DNA of 64,000 bases from Blastocatellia bacterium (GTDB lineage: Bacteria > Acidobacteriota > Blastocatellia > UBA7656 > JADIYM01), in assembly GCA_016705245.1 (NCBI GenBank), contig JADIYM010000004.1, positions 124,001 through 188,000 of the forward strand. The letters run 5' to 3'. The position numbers and the translations under genes were made by a program. The notes under the pieces are model-generated. The model saw only the letters and a list, made by a program, of their open reading frames with translations, was not told the DNA's origin and did no database searches. Shown here in pieces: positions 51,642-60,399 of the stretch; within the stretch, counting starts at the first letter, position 1; every line of letters starts with the position of its first letter.

Positions 51642-51720
51642 GACCTCTGCGCCTTTGCGCCTTTGCGTGAACCTCTCTGGAGTCGTGAAGAGTGTCGCGC
51701 AAAGGCGCAAAGGTGCCAAG
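51642..51720. repeat. Intergenic hairpin repeat, family C, copy 2
   Basis: CTCTGCGCCTTTGCGCC-type arm and its complement GCGCAAAGGCGCAAAGG around GAGTCGTGAAGAG. It lies between the convergent globin and pntB genes. The TGACCCACTACCC tag seen at copies 1 and 3 is absent here. Confidence 0.8.
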
Positions 51721-51753
51721 AAAAGCGGGCAACAGGTCAGGGTCGGTCGTTGC

Positions 51754-53130
51754 TCAGCCCTTGAACTGACTCACCACCGCCTGAATGCTCGCCTTCGCGT
51801 CTCCGAACAGCATCCGGACGTTCTGCTTGAAGAAAAGAGGGTTCTCGAGCCCCGCGAACCCGGCCGCCATCGAGCGCTTCAGGACGTACACCGTTCTGGC
51901 GTGGTCGACGTTGATGATCGGCATCCCGTAGATCGGACTCGTTTCGTCATCGCGCGCCGAGGGGTTCACCACGTCGTTCGCGCCGATGACGACCGCAAGA
52001 TCGACGGTCGGCATTATCGGATTGATGTCGTCCATCTCGACGAGCTGCTCGTAAGGCACATCGGCCTCGGCCAACAGCACGTTCATGTGACCCGGCATTC
52101 GCCCGGCAACCGGGTGGATCGCGAAGCGCACCTCGCAGCCATTCGCCTCGAGCAGCATGCCGAGCTCCTTGACCGTATGCTGCGCCTGCGCGACGGCCAT
52201 TCCGTATCCCGGCACAAACACGACGGACCGCGCCGACTCGAAAACGTAGAACGCATCCTCGGCCGTAACAGCGGAAACCTCTCCACCTGCGCCCGATGCC
52301 GCTCCGGCAGTCGGCGCTGCGCCAAACCCGCTGAACAAAACGTGCCCGAGCGACCGGTTCATCGCCTTGCACATGATCTGCGTCAGGATGATCCCGCTTG
52401 CCCCGACCAGACTGCCGCTCACGATGAGCACCTTGTTGAGGATCACGAACCCCGCCGCCGCCGCGGCAAGGCCCGAGTAGCTGTTCAGCAGCGATATCAC
52501 GACAGGCATGTCGGCTCCGCCGATCGGTATGACCGACATTACGCCCAGGACGAGTGAGAGCACGATCGCGGCTATGACGTATGGATACGCGTTCACCGGA
52601 TCGACGCACACGAGCACGCCGAGAACGACGAGAGCCGCCACGAGGAACCCGTTGGCGATCTGCTGACCACGGAAGAGGAACGGCTTCCCCGACAGCACCG
52701 TTTCCGCCAGCTTGGAATACGCAACCACGCTTCCAGTGAACGTGACGGCGCCAATGAGCACCGCCAGATAGATCGCCACCATCGTCCCGACCGGGCTGTC
52801 GGGGTGTCGATGGTATTCAACCCAGCCGACGAGCAGGCTCGCCAGTCCTCCGAGGCCGTTGAACAGCGCGACCATCTCGGGCATCGACGTCATCTTGACC
52901 TTGTAGGCCGACACGGCCCCGATGGCCGAACCGATGACGACGCCAACCGCGATCCACTCGAACGAGATCCCCTTGACGAGCAGCGTCGCAACGACGGCAA
53001 TGAGCATGCCGACCGCCGACAGGCCGTTGCCCTTTCGAGCCGTCTCGGGCGAGTTCATCATCTTGAGACCGACGATGAACAGCACGCTCGCGACGATATA
53101 GCCCCAATCGATGATCGTCTCGAAACTCAT
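51754..53130 (-). CDS. pntB: NAD(P) transhydrogenase subunit beta
   Basis: The 458-residue product has an N-terminal membrane domain of about eight helices and a soluble dIII NADP-binding domain: FVPGYGMAVAQAQHTVKEL, VRFAIHPVAGRMPGHMNVLLAEA, TVDLAVVIGANDVVNP, SARDDETSPIYGMPIINVDHA. It couples proton flow to hydride transfer between NADH and NADP+. It is the last gene of pntAA-pntAB-pntB, overlapping pntAB by 4 bases. Confidence 0.96.
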   Translation of the reverse strand: MSFETIIDWGYIVASVLFIVGLKMMNSPETARKGNGLSAVGMLIAVVATLLVKGISFEWIAVGVVIGSAIGAVSAYKVKMTSMPEMVALFNGLGGLASLLVGWVEYHRHPDSPVGTMVAIYLAVLIGAVTFTGSVVAYSKLAETVLSGKPFLFRGQQIANGFLVAALVVLGVLVCVDPVNAYPYVIAAIVLSLVLGVMSVIPIGGADMPVVISLLNSYSGLAAAAAGFVILNKVLIVSGSLVGASGIILTQIMCKAMNRSLGHVLFSGFGAAPTAGAASGAGGEVSAVTAEDAFYVFESARSVVFVPGYGMAVAQAQHTVKELGMLLEANGCEVRFAIHPVAGRMPGHMNVLLAEADVPYEQLVEMDDINPIMPTVDLAVVIGANDVVNPSARDDETSPIYGMPIINVDHARTVYVLKRSMAAGFAGLENPLFFKQNVRMLFGDAKASIQAVVSQFKG

Positions 53131-53414
53131 CGACGTCCGCTCCCGCCTCTCTTGTGGAACATCGCCAGCATCCGGTCGGTCACCAGGTAGCCGCCGACGA
53201 CGTTGACAGTAGCCGCTGCGACGGCGACGACGGCCATCACCGTTGCGAACGTCGAAGGCTCTCCCGCGGTGGCTAGCAGCGCCCCCACGATCGTGATTCC
53301 CGATATCGCGTTCGAGCCCGACATGAGCGGAGTGTGAAGCTGCGACGGGACCTTCGCGATCAGTTCGACTCCAAGGAAAATCGAGATCACGAATATGAAG
53401 ATGAGCATTGTCAC
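53127..53414 (-). CDS. pntAB: NAD(P) transhydrogenase subunit alpha part 2
   Basis: The 95-residue protein has three hydrophobic segments (LIFIFVISIFLGVELIA, NAISGITIVGALLATAG, MAVVAVAAATVNVVGGYLVT) and the motif HTPLMSGSNAISG. It is the split membrane part of the alpha subunit, as in many bacteria where PntA is encoded by two genes. It overlaps pntB by 4 bases and follows pntAA by 12 bases. Confidence 0.95.
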   Translation of the reverse strand: MTMLIFIFVISIFLGVELIAKVPSQLHTPLMSGSNAISGITIVGALLATAGEPSTFATVMAVVAVAAATVNVVGGYLVTDRMLAMFHKRGGSGRR

Positions 53415-53426
53415 GGTTCTGTCCCC

Positions 53427-54551
53427 CTACTCGCGAAACCGCTCGTGGACGATGCGGCCCCCGTGAGTGACGAGACAGCCGCGGACGATTTCGTCTTCGA
53501 GGTCGAGCCGCAGCCTGTTCGCCTCACGATCCCAGAAGTGCTCGACGAAGTTCACGACGTTCGCGGCATACATCTGACTCGCGTGGGCCGCCACCCGCCC
53601 AGAGAATCCGCGATGTCCGACGAGTCGAACTCCCTCGACGATCGTTTCCTCGTCGGCGACGATTCCCTCGACGTTTCCGCCGGAGTCGACGCTCAGGTCG
53701 ACCACGATCGAACCGGGACGCATCCGGCGGATCATCTCAGAGGTCACGAGGATCGGCGCCTTTCGGCCGAATACCTGCGCCGCGGCAATGACGATGTCGG
53801 ACTCGGCGCACTTCGCGGCCATGACTTCTCGCTGCTTCGCGAGTTGCTCGTCGGTGAGTTCGCGGGCGTAACCCTGTGCGGTCTCGCCAGTCTCGCCCAG
53901 GTCGACGCGCACGAACCTGGCTCCAAGCGACCTGACCTGCTCCTCTACCGCTGGCCTCGTATCAAATGCCTCGACGCGCGCGCCGAGCCGCCTCGCCGTC
54001 GCGATCGCCTGCAGCCCAGCCACACCCACGCCCATCACGAAGACGCGCGCCGGCTGAATCGTGCCCGCCGGCGTCATCATCATCGGCAATATCCGGTCGA
54101 GTCGCTCCGCCGCCAGCACGACGGCCGCGTAACCCGCGAGATTCGCCTGCGAGCTCATGGCGTCCATCTTCTGTGCGAGCGTCGTCCGCGGGATCATCTC
54201 CATGCTGACTGAAGAGACGTTCTGTTCCGCAAAGGACCGTGTGAGCTCCGCGTCATTGAATGGGTCCGTGAAGCTGATGTGCACGGACCCGCTCGAGAGT
54301 TTTGCGACGTCGGCGACGGCGGGTTTGTTGAGCCGCACGACGAGATCGGCTCTTCCATCCGGGGCGGCAGTGTCATCCGTCAGCGAAGCACCCGCGGCTT
54401 CGAACTCAGAATCCGGAACACGAAGCGCCTCTCCAGCACCGGTCTCGACCGACACGCTTGCGCCGAGCTTGACGAGCCGTTTCACGGCATCCGGTACGAC
54501 GGCAACACGGGCGTCGCCGGCTCGAGTCTCTTTCGGGAAGTGAATGTGCAT
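53427..54551 (-). CDS. pntAA: NAD(P) transhydrogenase subunit alpha part 1 (NAD-binding)
   Basis: The 374-residue protein is the soluble dI domain: HFPKETRAGDARVAVVPDAV, MEMIPRTTLAQKMDAMSSQANLAGY, FVMGVGVAGLQAIATARRLGA (Rossmann fold), AAQVFGRKAPILVT, MRPGSIVVDLSVDSGGNVEG. It binds NAD(H). It begins the three-gene pnt operon. I take ATG 54551 because it fits the usual N-terminus; upstream ATG 54575 is possible. Confidence 0.94.
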   Translation of the reverse strand: MHIHFPKETRAGDARVAVVPDAVKRLVKLGASVSVETGAGEALRVPDSEFEAAGASLTDDTAAPDGRADLVVRLNKPAVADVAKLSSGSVHISFTDPFNDAELTRSFAEQNVSSVSMEMIPRTTLAQKMDAMSSQANLAGYAAVVLAAERLDRILPMMMTPAGTIQPARVFVMGVGVAGLQAIATARRLGARVEAFDTRPAVEEQVRSLGARFVRVDLGETGETAQGYARELTDEQLAKQREVMAAKCAESDIVIAAAQVFGRKAPILVTSEMIRRMRPGSIVVDLSVDSGGNVEGIVADEETIVEGVRLVGHRGFSGRVAAHASQMYAANVVNFVEHFWDREANRLRLDLEDEIVRGCLVTHGGRIVHERFRE

Positions 54552-54664
54552 GCTGAGCTGGTCTTGCCGCGACATCTTCGGCAATTCCTGACGCGCGAGC
54601 AACTCCGAACCGTGCGGTCATGTACAATCCGGCAACGCGATCGACTATCCCAGGGAGTATCACG

Positions 54665-54883
54665 GTGGAAATCGACTTTGACGACATCCGGCATCTGATA
54701 CCGCCGTTCGTGTTCAACGAGTACGGGCAGATCACCGGAAACTTCGTTCGTCGGGACGAAATCGTCTGCGTTCACGAGGACGGACGGGTGCAGGTGTGGT
54801 TGAACCGCGCGCTGTACGAAGAGCGCGACTCGAACGGGCTCATCGTGGACTATGACGAGCGGCGACTCTTTCCGGAAACTTGA
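54665..54883 (+). CDS. Small acidic protein of unknown function
   Basis: GTG 54665 with GGGAG 7 bases upstream gives a 72-residue acidic protein: IDFDDIRHLIPPFVFNEYG, VRRDEIVCVHEDGRVQVWLNRALYE, VDYDERRLFPET. It has no membrane segment and no domain that I know. It lies just upstream of the SMR exporter gene (23-base gap), so the two are probably co-transcribed. Confidence 0.55.
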   Translation: MEIDFDDIRHLIPPFVFNEYGQITGNFVRRDEIVCVHEDGRVQVWLNRALYEERDSNGLIVDYDERRLFPET

Positions 54884-54906
54884 GGGACCCAGGGCAAGGA
54901 GGAGCG

Positions 54907-55224
54907 ATGAGCTGGCTGCTTTTGGCGATTGCGGGATTGTTCGAGGTCGGGTGGGCTGTCGGAATGAAATACTCGGAGGGGTTCACGCGTCCAGTGCCGA
55001 CGGCCCTCACCGTCGTCGCCCTCATCATCAGCATGGTGTTGCTGGCTCTCGCCGTCCGCGACTTGCCGGTTGGCACGGCTTACGCCGTATGGACGGGCAT
55101 CGGCGCCGCGGGGACGGCGATCCTGGGTATGTGGCTATTCGACGAGTCACGCGATCCCGTCCGGCTCATCTGCCTCTCGCTCGTCGTCGTCGGCGTCCTC
55201 GGGCTTAAATTCGCAGCAGATTAG
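54907..55224 (+). CDS. sugE: SMR-family exporter, Gdx/SugE type (guanidinium exporter)
   Basis: The 105-residue protein has four transmembrane helices with the SMR motif AIAGLFEVGWAVGMKYSEGF (conserved Glu14) and LAVRDLPVGTAYAVWTGIGAAGTAILGMWLFDES. The GMKYSEGF and WTGIGA residues place it in the Gdx/SugE subtype, proton-coupled guanidinium exporters rather than EmrE drug exporters. The ATG at 54907 has AAGGAGGAG upstream. There is no space for a guanidine riboswitch in the 23-base gap to the upstream gene. A family A hairpin starts immediately after the stop. Confidence 0.92.
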   Translation: MSWLLLAIAGLFEVGWAVGMKYSEGFTRPVPTALTVVALIISMVLLALAVRDLPVGTAYAVWTGIGAAGTAILGMWLFDESRDPVRLICLSLVVVGVLGLKFAAD

Positions 55225-55312
55225 GAGTTGACAGGATTACAGGATTCTCAGGATTGACAGGATTCTCTGCGCTTTTTCCATCCTGATAATCCTGTAATCC
55301 TGTCTATTCTCC
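55225..55312. repeat. Intergenic hairpin repeat, family A, copy 5
   Basis: GAGTTGACAGGATTACAGGA and complementary right arm ending CTGTAATCCTGTCTATTCTCC, around CTCTGCGCTTTTTCC. It lies between the convergent exporter and phospholipase D genes. Confidence 0.88.
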
Positions 55313-55317
55313 GATTC

Positions 55318-56817
55318 TTACGCACCTTCATCCTCGTCGCCGTCGTCCTCCGCCGTCATTGGCACCTTGCGCTCTGACTTGCCCCCGGTCCACCACAGTC
55401 GAGCCGCCTTCGCCACGAGCGAGAGCGCAATCCATCCGGCCATCACGGCAATAGGAACCGTCACGACGCGCGGCCACAACAACCCGACGGTGGTGAGCGC
55501 CGCCAGCACGGCCGACGCAATGAACATCGGCCTCGCCTCCGCCGCTCCGAGCGTCCGGTGATTCGTGATTGCAGCACCGACGGCATTTCCGATTCCGATG
55601 GCTCCTGCGGCCGCGCGCCCGGCGCTACCCCGGCCGATCGGACGTACGCGGCCGAGTCGCTGGCGCGGACGGATCGGACGCACCCGGTGCTTATGGCTCA
55701 GGACGATCTCAGTCGCGTTCTCGAGATCATCCAGGTACATCTCCTCCATCGCCGCCGCAAACTCGGCCTCCGCGACGACGACGTCCAGCTCCCAGTTTCC
55801 GACCCAACTCGCAAGGTTCAGGTTCGTCGACCCGACCCGCGCGTATATGCCGTCCGAGACGGCTGTTTTCGCGTGCAGCATCGGCCCGTTCCACTCGAAG
55901 ACCCGCACGCCGGCTTCCAGCAGAGTTCGATAGCCCGTCCTCGAAATCGCTCCGACTAACGGGACGTCGCTCGCCCTCGGTACCAGCAGACGCACGTCCA
56001 CTCCGTCGAGCGAGGCCGAGCGCAGCGCCTGAATGTAGCTCGTCGTCCCGACGAAATACGCGTCCGTCAGCCACAGCGACTCACGAGCGCTGGCAGCGAC
56101 GATCTGATCTAGCCGGTACAGCCCTCCCATCGCCGGCATGCTCGGGACCACCCGCATGCGGACGTCGCCCGCAACGGGAATGTCGGCGCGCGCGGGAATC
56201 TCGCTCCCTGGAAGCTCGGACCCGGTCGCGTGCCACGTTTGCGCAAAGGCGCGAACGATGTCCGCAACAGCCGGCCCCTTCACTACGACGCCCGTGTCGC
56301 GCCAGGGATCGATGCCTCGCTCCGGGTATCCCACCCAGCGCTCTCCGACGCACAGGCCCGTGACGAATCCGATTCGATTGTCGACGGCGATCATCTTGCG
56401 ATGATCACGCTCGATCCACCCGATAGGACTGTCGAAGCGCGGTGGATTGAAGCATCGGACCTCGACGCCGGCCGCGCGCATCGTTCGCCAGAGTCTCCGT
56501 GACGAGCTGCCGATCGCTCCGACCCAGTCGTAAATGACGCGGACCCGGACCCCTGATCGGGCCTTTTCAGCCATGAGCTCGGCAAACTGCCGGCCGACCG
56601 AATCGTCGTGGATGATATAGCTCTCGAAGAGGATCGATGATTCGGCCCCGCCGATGGCCTCGAGCCACTCGGGGTAGTTTTCGTCGGCATCCTTGAGGAT
56701 CCGGACTTCGTTCCCTTCGACGAGATCCGACCCGGTGATCCGCGTGAAAGCCCGCTCGGCCAGCGAGTCGAGCAATCCCTGGCCCCTGCGTTGCTCGAGC
56801 GCCGACTCTCTCGTCAT
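55318..56817 (-). CDS. Phospholipase D-family cardiolipin synthase-like protein
   Basis: The 499-residue product has two HKD motifs: HRKMIAVDNRIGFVTG (HxKx4D) and MLHAKTAVSDGIYARVGSTNLNLAS. The C-terminal region has two hydrophobic segments (FIASAVLAALTTVGLLWP, VPIAVMAGWIALSLVAKAA) and an acidic tail ending EDDGDEDEGA. This matches bacterial cardiolipin synthase-type enzymes that join phosphatidylglycerol molecules. Its ATG (56815-56817) overlaps the probable real stop of the upstream sensor kinase by ATGA, so the two are co-transcribed. Confidence 0.9.
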   Translation of the reverse strand: MTRESALEQRRGQGLLDSLAERAFTRITGSDLVEGNEVRILKDADENYPEWLEAIGGAESSILFESYIIHDDSVGRQFAELMAEKARSGVRVRVIYDWVGAIGSSSRRLWRTMRAAGVEVRCFNPPRFDSPIGWIERDHRKMIAVDNRIGFVTGLCVGERWVGYPERGIDPWRDTGVVVKGPAVADIVRAFAQTWHATGSELPGSEIPARADIPVAGDVRMRVVPSMPAMGGLYRLDQIVAASARESLWLTDAYFVGTTSYIQALRSASLDGVDVRLLVPRASDVPLVGAISRTGYRTLLEAGVRVFEWNGPMLHAKTAVSDGIYARVGSTNLNLASWVGNWELDVVVAEAEFAAAMEEMYLDDLENATEIVLSHKHRVRPIRPRQRLGRVRPIGRGSAGRAAAGAIGIGNAVGAAITNHRTLGAAEARPMFIASAVLAALTTVGLLWPRVVTVPIAVMAGWIALSLVAKAARLWWTGGKSERKVPMTAEDDGDEDEGA

Positions 56818-58867
56818 GCGTCACGTATTGGCCCGGCGAGAACGATGGCAATCGTCCGAAGCAACCGGTCAGAGCCGCGGTTTCGACCGCGTAGCCGTAT
56901 TCTTCGAGCGTCCGTCTCGTCACGTCGCGAACAGGCGACTCGTCGTCGACGACGAGAATCCGTTCGCCAGTGCCCCGCGGCAACGGTTCGTCACGGACGG
57001 CCGTCGACTTGATCGCCACGTCGGCAGCCGGAATGTAGACGCGGAACGTGGTTCCCCGCCCGGGCTCGCTGTAGACGTTTATGAACCCCTCGTGGCCCTT
57101 CACGATACCGATGACCGTAGACAGGCCGATTCCCGTCCCCTTTCCCTGCTCCTTCGTCGTGAAGAACGGATCGAAGATCTTCCCGATGATGTTCTCCGGA
57201 ATTCCGACGCCCGTGTCTTCGACCGAGATGGAAACGAATCGGCCCGGCCGGGAATCGATGTTCATTCGCGAGTAGTTCTCGTCGACCGTCACGTTCGCCG
57301 CCGACACGATGAGCCGTCCGCCGTGCGGCATCGCATCGCGCGCGTTGACGCTCAGGTTCATGAGGATCTGGTAGAGCTGCGTCGGGTCGCCCCGCACCGT
57401 CCAGAGATCCGAACCGATCGACTGCGATATCTCGATCGACTTGGGAAGCGTGTCCCGGAGGATCTTCACAGCCTCCTTCACAATGTGCTTTGGCTGGAGA
57501 ACCAGGCGCTCGCCAGACGCGCCGCGCGCGAACGTGAGCACCTGATTCACCATTTCCGAGCCGCGCTGTGCGCTTGCCTCGAGCGTTTCGAGAAGCTCGA
57601 GCGACGAAGCGTCGGCCGTCCGCGTCTGCAGCAGCTGGATGGACATCAGGATCGGCGAAAGTACGTTGTTCAGATCGTGCGCGATGCCGCCGGCGAGCGT
57701 GCCAATGCTTTCCATACGCTGCGCGCGCAGGAACTGAGCCTCGAGCCGCTTCTTTTCAGTCAGGTCCACCATCGCCGTCAGAATGCACTGCTCGCCTCCG
57801 ACGTCGATCACCTCCGCGGACGCCAGGACAGTCCGTATCACGCCCTGCCGGTTGCGAAGTCGCGTCTCGTAGTTCTGGATCGACCCCTCGGCCTTCAGCC
57901 TCGTGACGTATTCGCTGCGCATTTCAGGTTCGGTCCAGATTCCGATGTCGCCCGAGTTCTTTCCGATGACTTCCTCACGCGTCGCCCCGACGAGCTGCAG
58001 AAAGCAATCGTTCACGTTGATGAAAGTTCCGCTGTGCAACTGCGTGATCGCCATCGGATGCGGGCTTCCGTCAAACGCTCGGGCAAACCGCTCTTCGGAC
58101 CGAATAAGTTCCTCTTCGTACGCCTTGCGACCACTGATGTCGTAACGGATCGCGACGAAGCGGAACGGTTCTCCGTTGCCATCGAGACTCGGGACGATCG
58201 TCGTGTCGACCCAATAGAAGCTGCCGTCCTTCGCACGATTGCGGATATCGTCGCGCCAGATCTTTCCCGAGAGAATCGTCTGCCACATCTCGCGAAAGAA
58301 CTCTTTCGAGTGGTGACCACTGTTGATGATCCGGTGGTCCTGGCCGATCAGCTCGGCCTCCGAGTACTTCGAGATTTTGCAGAATTTGTCGTTTACGAAG
58401 AGGATCTGGCCGCGGCGGTCGGTCATTGCAACGATCGCGGAAGCATCAAGCGCTCGGTTGATCTCGCTCAGCTCGAGCTCCGAGGCCTCGAGGGCGAGTC
58501 CCTTCGACAACAGCTCGGACGCATCGCGCGCAATGAGCACACGACCGGCGCCGTCGATGTCCTCCGACACTGCGACGTCGCACTCGACGGTCCCGCCGCG
58601 AGACTGGAGAAACGTGATCGGACGCCGCGACCGGGTACCCGGCGCGGGAAGCACCGATGCATCGCTTTCGCGCAGAAGGCGAGCCACGGGACGGCCGACA
58701 ATCGTGGCTCTACGCCGGCCGAGGAGCCGCACCGCAGCAGGATTGGCGTCGACGACGATGCCATCGCGGTCCAGAACGAGCACCGCGTCGAACGAGAGCC
58801 CGAAGACAGCCTGAAAAGGCGTAGCCGTCGTCGCTGTAATCGTCGCAGACGGAGCTGCCGGCTTCAT
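56567..58867 (-). CDS. Multi-PAS hybrid sensor histidine kinase with damaged receiver
   Basis: The product (ATG 58867) has three PAS domains (about 15-115, 145-265, 270-390), a HisKA domain with GGIAHDLNNVLSPIL (His397), a HATPase domain (MNLSVNARDAMPHGG, VEDTGVGIPE, GKGTGIGLSTV) and a receiver that begins RILVVDDESPVRDVTRRTLEEYG and then stops making sense. Reading on in this frame runs 251 bases into the phospholipase D gene. In the next frame, about 65 bases before the D gene, DRLLRTIAIVLAG ends at TGA 56814-56816, which looks like the true receiver end; about 70 residues in the middle are missing. No TM helix is seen, so it is cytoplasmic. Confidence 0.85.
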   Translation of the reverse strand: MKPAAPSATITATTATPFQAVFGLSFDAVLVLDRDGIVVDANPAAVRLLGRRRATIVGRPVARLLRESDASVLPAPGTRSRRPITFLQSRGGTVECDVAVSEDIDGAGRVLIARDASELLSKGLALEASELELSEINRALDASAIVAMTDRRGQILFVNDKFCKISKYSEAELIGQDHRIINSGHHSKEFFREMWQTILSGKIWRDDIRNRAKDGSFYWVDTTIVPSLDGNGEPFRFVAIRYDISGRKAYEEELIRSEERFARAFDGSPHPMAITQLHSGTFINVNDCFLQLVGATREEVIGKNSGDIGIWTEPEMRSEYVTRLKAEGSIQNYETRLRNRQGVIRTVLASAEVIDVGGEQCILTAMVDLTEKKRLEAQFLRAQRMESIGTLAGGIAHDLNNVLSPILMSIQLLQTRTADASSLELLETLEASAQRGSEMVNQVLTFARGASGERLVLQPKHIVKEAVKILRDTLPKSIEISQSIGSDLWTVRGDPTQLYQILMNLSVNARDAMPHGGRLIVSAANVTVDENYSRMNIDSRPGRFVSISVEDTGVGIPENIIGKIFDPFFTTKEQGKGTGIGLSTVIGIVKGHEGFINVYSEPGRGTTFRVYIPAADVAIKSTAVRDEPLPRGTGERILVVDDESPVRDVTRRTLEEYGYAVETAALTGCFGRLPSFSPGQYVTHDERVGARATQGPGIARLAGRAGFHADHRVGSRRRERSPDPQGCRRKLPRVARGHRRGRIIDPLRELYHPRRFGRPAVCRAHG

Positions 58868-58880
58868 CGCTGCCCTCGGA

Positions 58881-60029
58881 TCATTTGGCAACTCCGTGAC
58901 GGGTAAAATCGACCAGGTCGGGATCACGCTTCTCGAGCAGTTCCTCGAAGACCTCCCAACCCTTCTTCTCGACGAACTTCGCCTCGGCATAGGTCACCGG
59001 AACGAGCCACACGACGGCGGTTGCGGGATCGGATCCGCGCCAGACCGCAAGCTTCTCGTCGTGATACACGGGGTAGGTGGCGTAGAGCGCGACGAGCCTG
59101 GACCCAGGCGCGATCGGCTCGTCGAGAGACAGAACCGCGCCGCGCATCAGGCCAAAACTGCTTTCGAGGATCTGCTGCGCCGCCCACCTCAATAGACCTG
59201 CCGCGTCGAACGACTTGTCACAGCAGAGCAACAGCTCCTGCCGCGTGTCGCCCTCGTCGAAGCGCCGAAGCGCGCCGGCAGCCAATCCCCGCGTAACGAA
59301 CGTCGACGTGCCCTCGAACGGCTGGTCATCGAATCGCAGAACGTCGACCGAACCTTCGCTCGCACTGACGTCTCCTGACGCGTCGATGCCAGCAGGCGGG
59401 CCGAGCGACTCCTCGAGAAAGGCGTCGAACGTCGTGGCGCACTCCGCTGGACCGAGGCCTTCCCACGTACCGTCGAGGTCGTCTTCGTCGAGGAACTCGA
59501 TGTCGTCACCAAGCGCCCGCTCGTAGGCATCCGCCGCGTCCTGCGAGTAGCAGACGAACACGACGCGGTCGATGCCTTCGACATGGCTGAGGTATCCGCA
59601 TACGGTTTCGAGGGCGACACCGGCGGCCTCTTCGATCGGATAGCCGTAGACGCCCGTGCTGATTGCCGGAAATGCAATCGACCTGGCACCGAGCTCGATG
59701 GCCAGCTCGAGACTCCGGCGGTAACAGGAGGCCAGCAATTCGGCCTCGCCAGCCGTCCCGCCTCGCCACACTGGTCCGACCGTGTGTATGACGTGCTTCG
59801 CGGGCAGCGCGTATCCGCGCGTGGCTTTCGCGTCGCCGGTGGCGCAGCCGCCAAGCGTGCGACACTCCGCGAGAAGGTCAGGACCCGCCGCGCGATGGAT
59901 CGCGCCGTCGACGCCTCCGCCTCCTAGCAGCGATTCATTGGCTGCATTGACGATCGCATCGACGTCGAACGTCGTGATGTCGCCAACAGCGATTTCCAGA
60001 CTTACCGAGGATTCGGGCGATTCGCTCAT
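58881..60029 (-). CDS. Macro domain fused to SUFU-like domain
   Basis: The 382-residue protein starts with a macro domain: GDITTFDVDAIVNAANESLLGGGGVDGAIHRAAGP, CATGDAKATRGYALPAKHVIHTVGP and SIAFPAISTGVYGYP, of the MacroD/YmdB type that hydrolyses O-acetyl-ADP-ribose or ADP-ribosylated Asp/Glu. After an acidic linker, residues about 215-380 resemble the SUFU (suppressor of fused) domain: FVTRGLAAGALRRFDEG, RQELLLCCDKSFDAAGLLRWAAQQI, LVPVTYAEAKFVEKKGWEVFEELLEKRDPD. Bacterial SUFU domains are often immunity proteins to polymorphic toxins. It precedes the PAS kinase by 13 bases on the same strand. Confidence 0.82.
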   Translation of the reverse strand: MSESPESSVSLEIAVGDITTFDVDAIVNAANESLLGGGGVDGAIHRAAGPDLLAECRTLGGCATGDAKATRGYALPAKHVIHTVGPVWRGGTAGEAELLASCYRRSLELAIELGARSIAFPAISTGVYGYPIEEAAGVALETVCGYLSHVEGIDRVVFVCYSQDAADAYERALGDDIEFLDEDDLDGTWEGLGPAECATTFDAFLEESLGPPAGIDASGDVSASEGSVDVLRFDDQPFEGTSTFVTRGLAAGALRRFDEGDTRQELLLCCDKSFDAAGLLRWAAQQILESSFGLMRGAVLSLDEPIAPGSRLVALYATYPVYHDEKLAVWRGSDPATAVVWLVPVTYAEAKFVEKKGWEVFEELLEKRDPDLVDFTRHGVAK

Positions 60030-60399
60030 TCCAACAAACTATGCACGCGGAATCGCGAACTGCATAGGGCAGGCTCTCGTTGCTCTTTTGCGTCTTTGCG
60101 TCTTCCTCTGCGCCTTTGCGAGAACTTCTTTCTACGGATTGGAGAATTTCTCGCAAAGGCGCAGAGGAAGACGCAAGGCGCAAGATGAGCAGTGAGCCGG
60201 CTCGAGGCACGGCAGGGATCCGTAGTTCGCGCCGGGACCTTGATCGAAAGTGACCCACTACCCTCGGCACGCGCTGCTTGACACGCTGATCCGAACAATC
60301 GTCTGATGGAGCGATTTCTTCGCTCGACAGCGCCTTCCTCGAGGTTCCCACGGTGACCCGTCTCGCAGCCGTCCAACGCCGGTTGATCAACGTGAGCCG
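60030..60399. repeat. Intergenic region with hairpin repeat, family C, copy 3
   Basis: The hairpin is at 60084-60185: CGTCTTTGCGTCTTCC... and ...GGAAGACGCAAGGCGC, core GCGAGAAC/TTCTCGC. TGACCCACTACCC follows at 60251-60263, as after copy 1. No other element is evident; promoters of the divergent macro-SUFU and permease genes must lie here. Confidence 0.8.

Noticed and set aside
54884..54906. Possible guanidine riboswitch ahead of the Gdx/SugE gene
   Set aside because: Only 23 bases separate it from the upstream gene, too short for a guanidine-I riboswitch.
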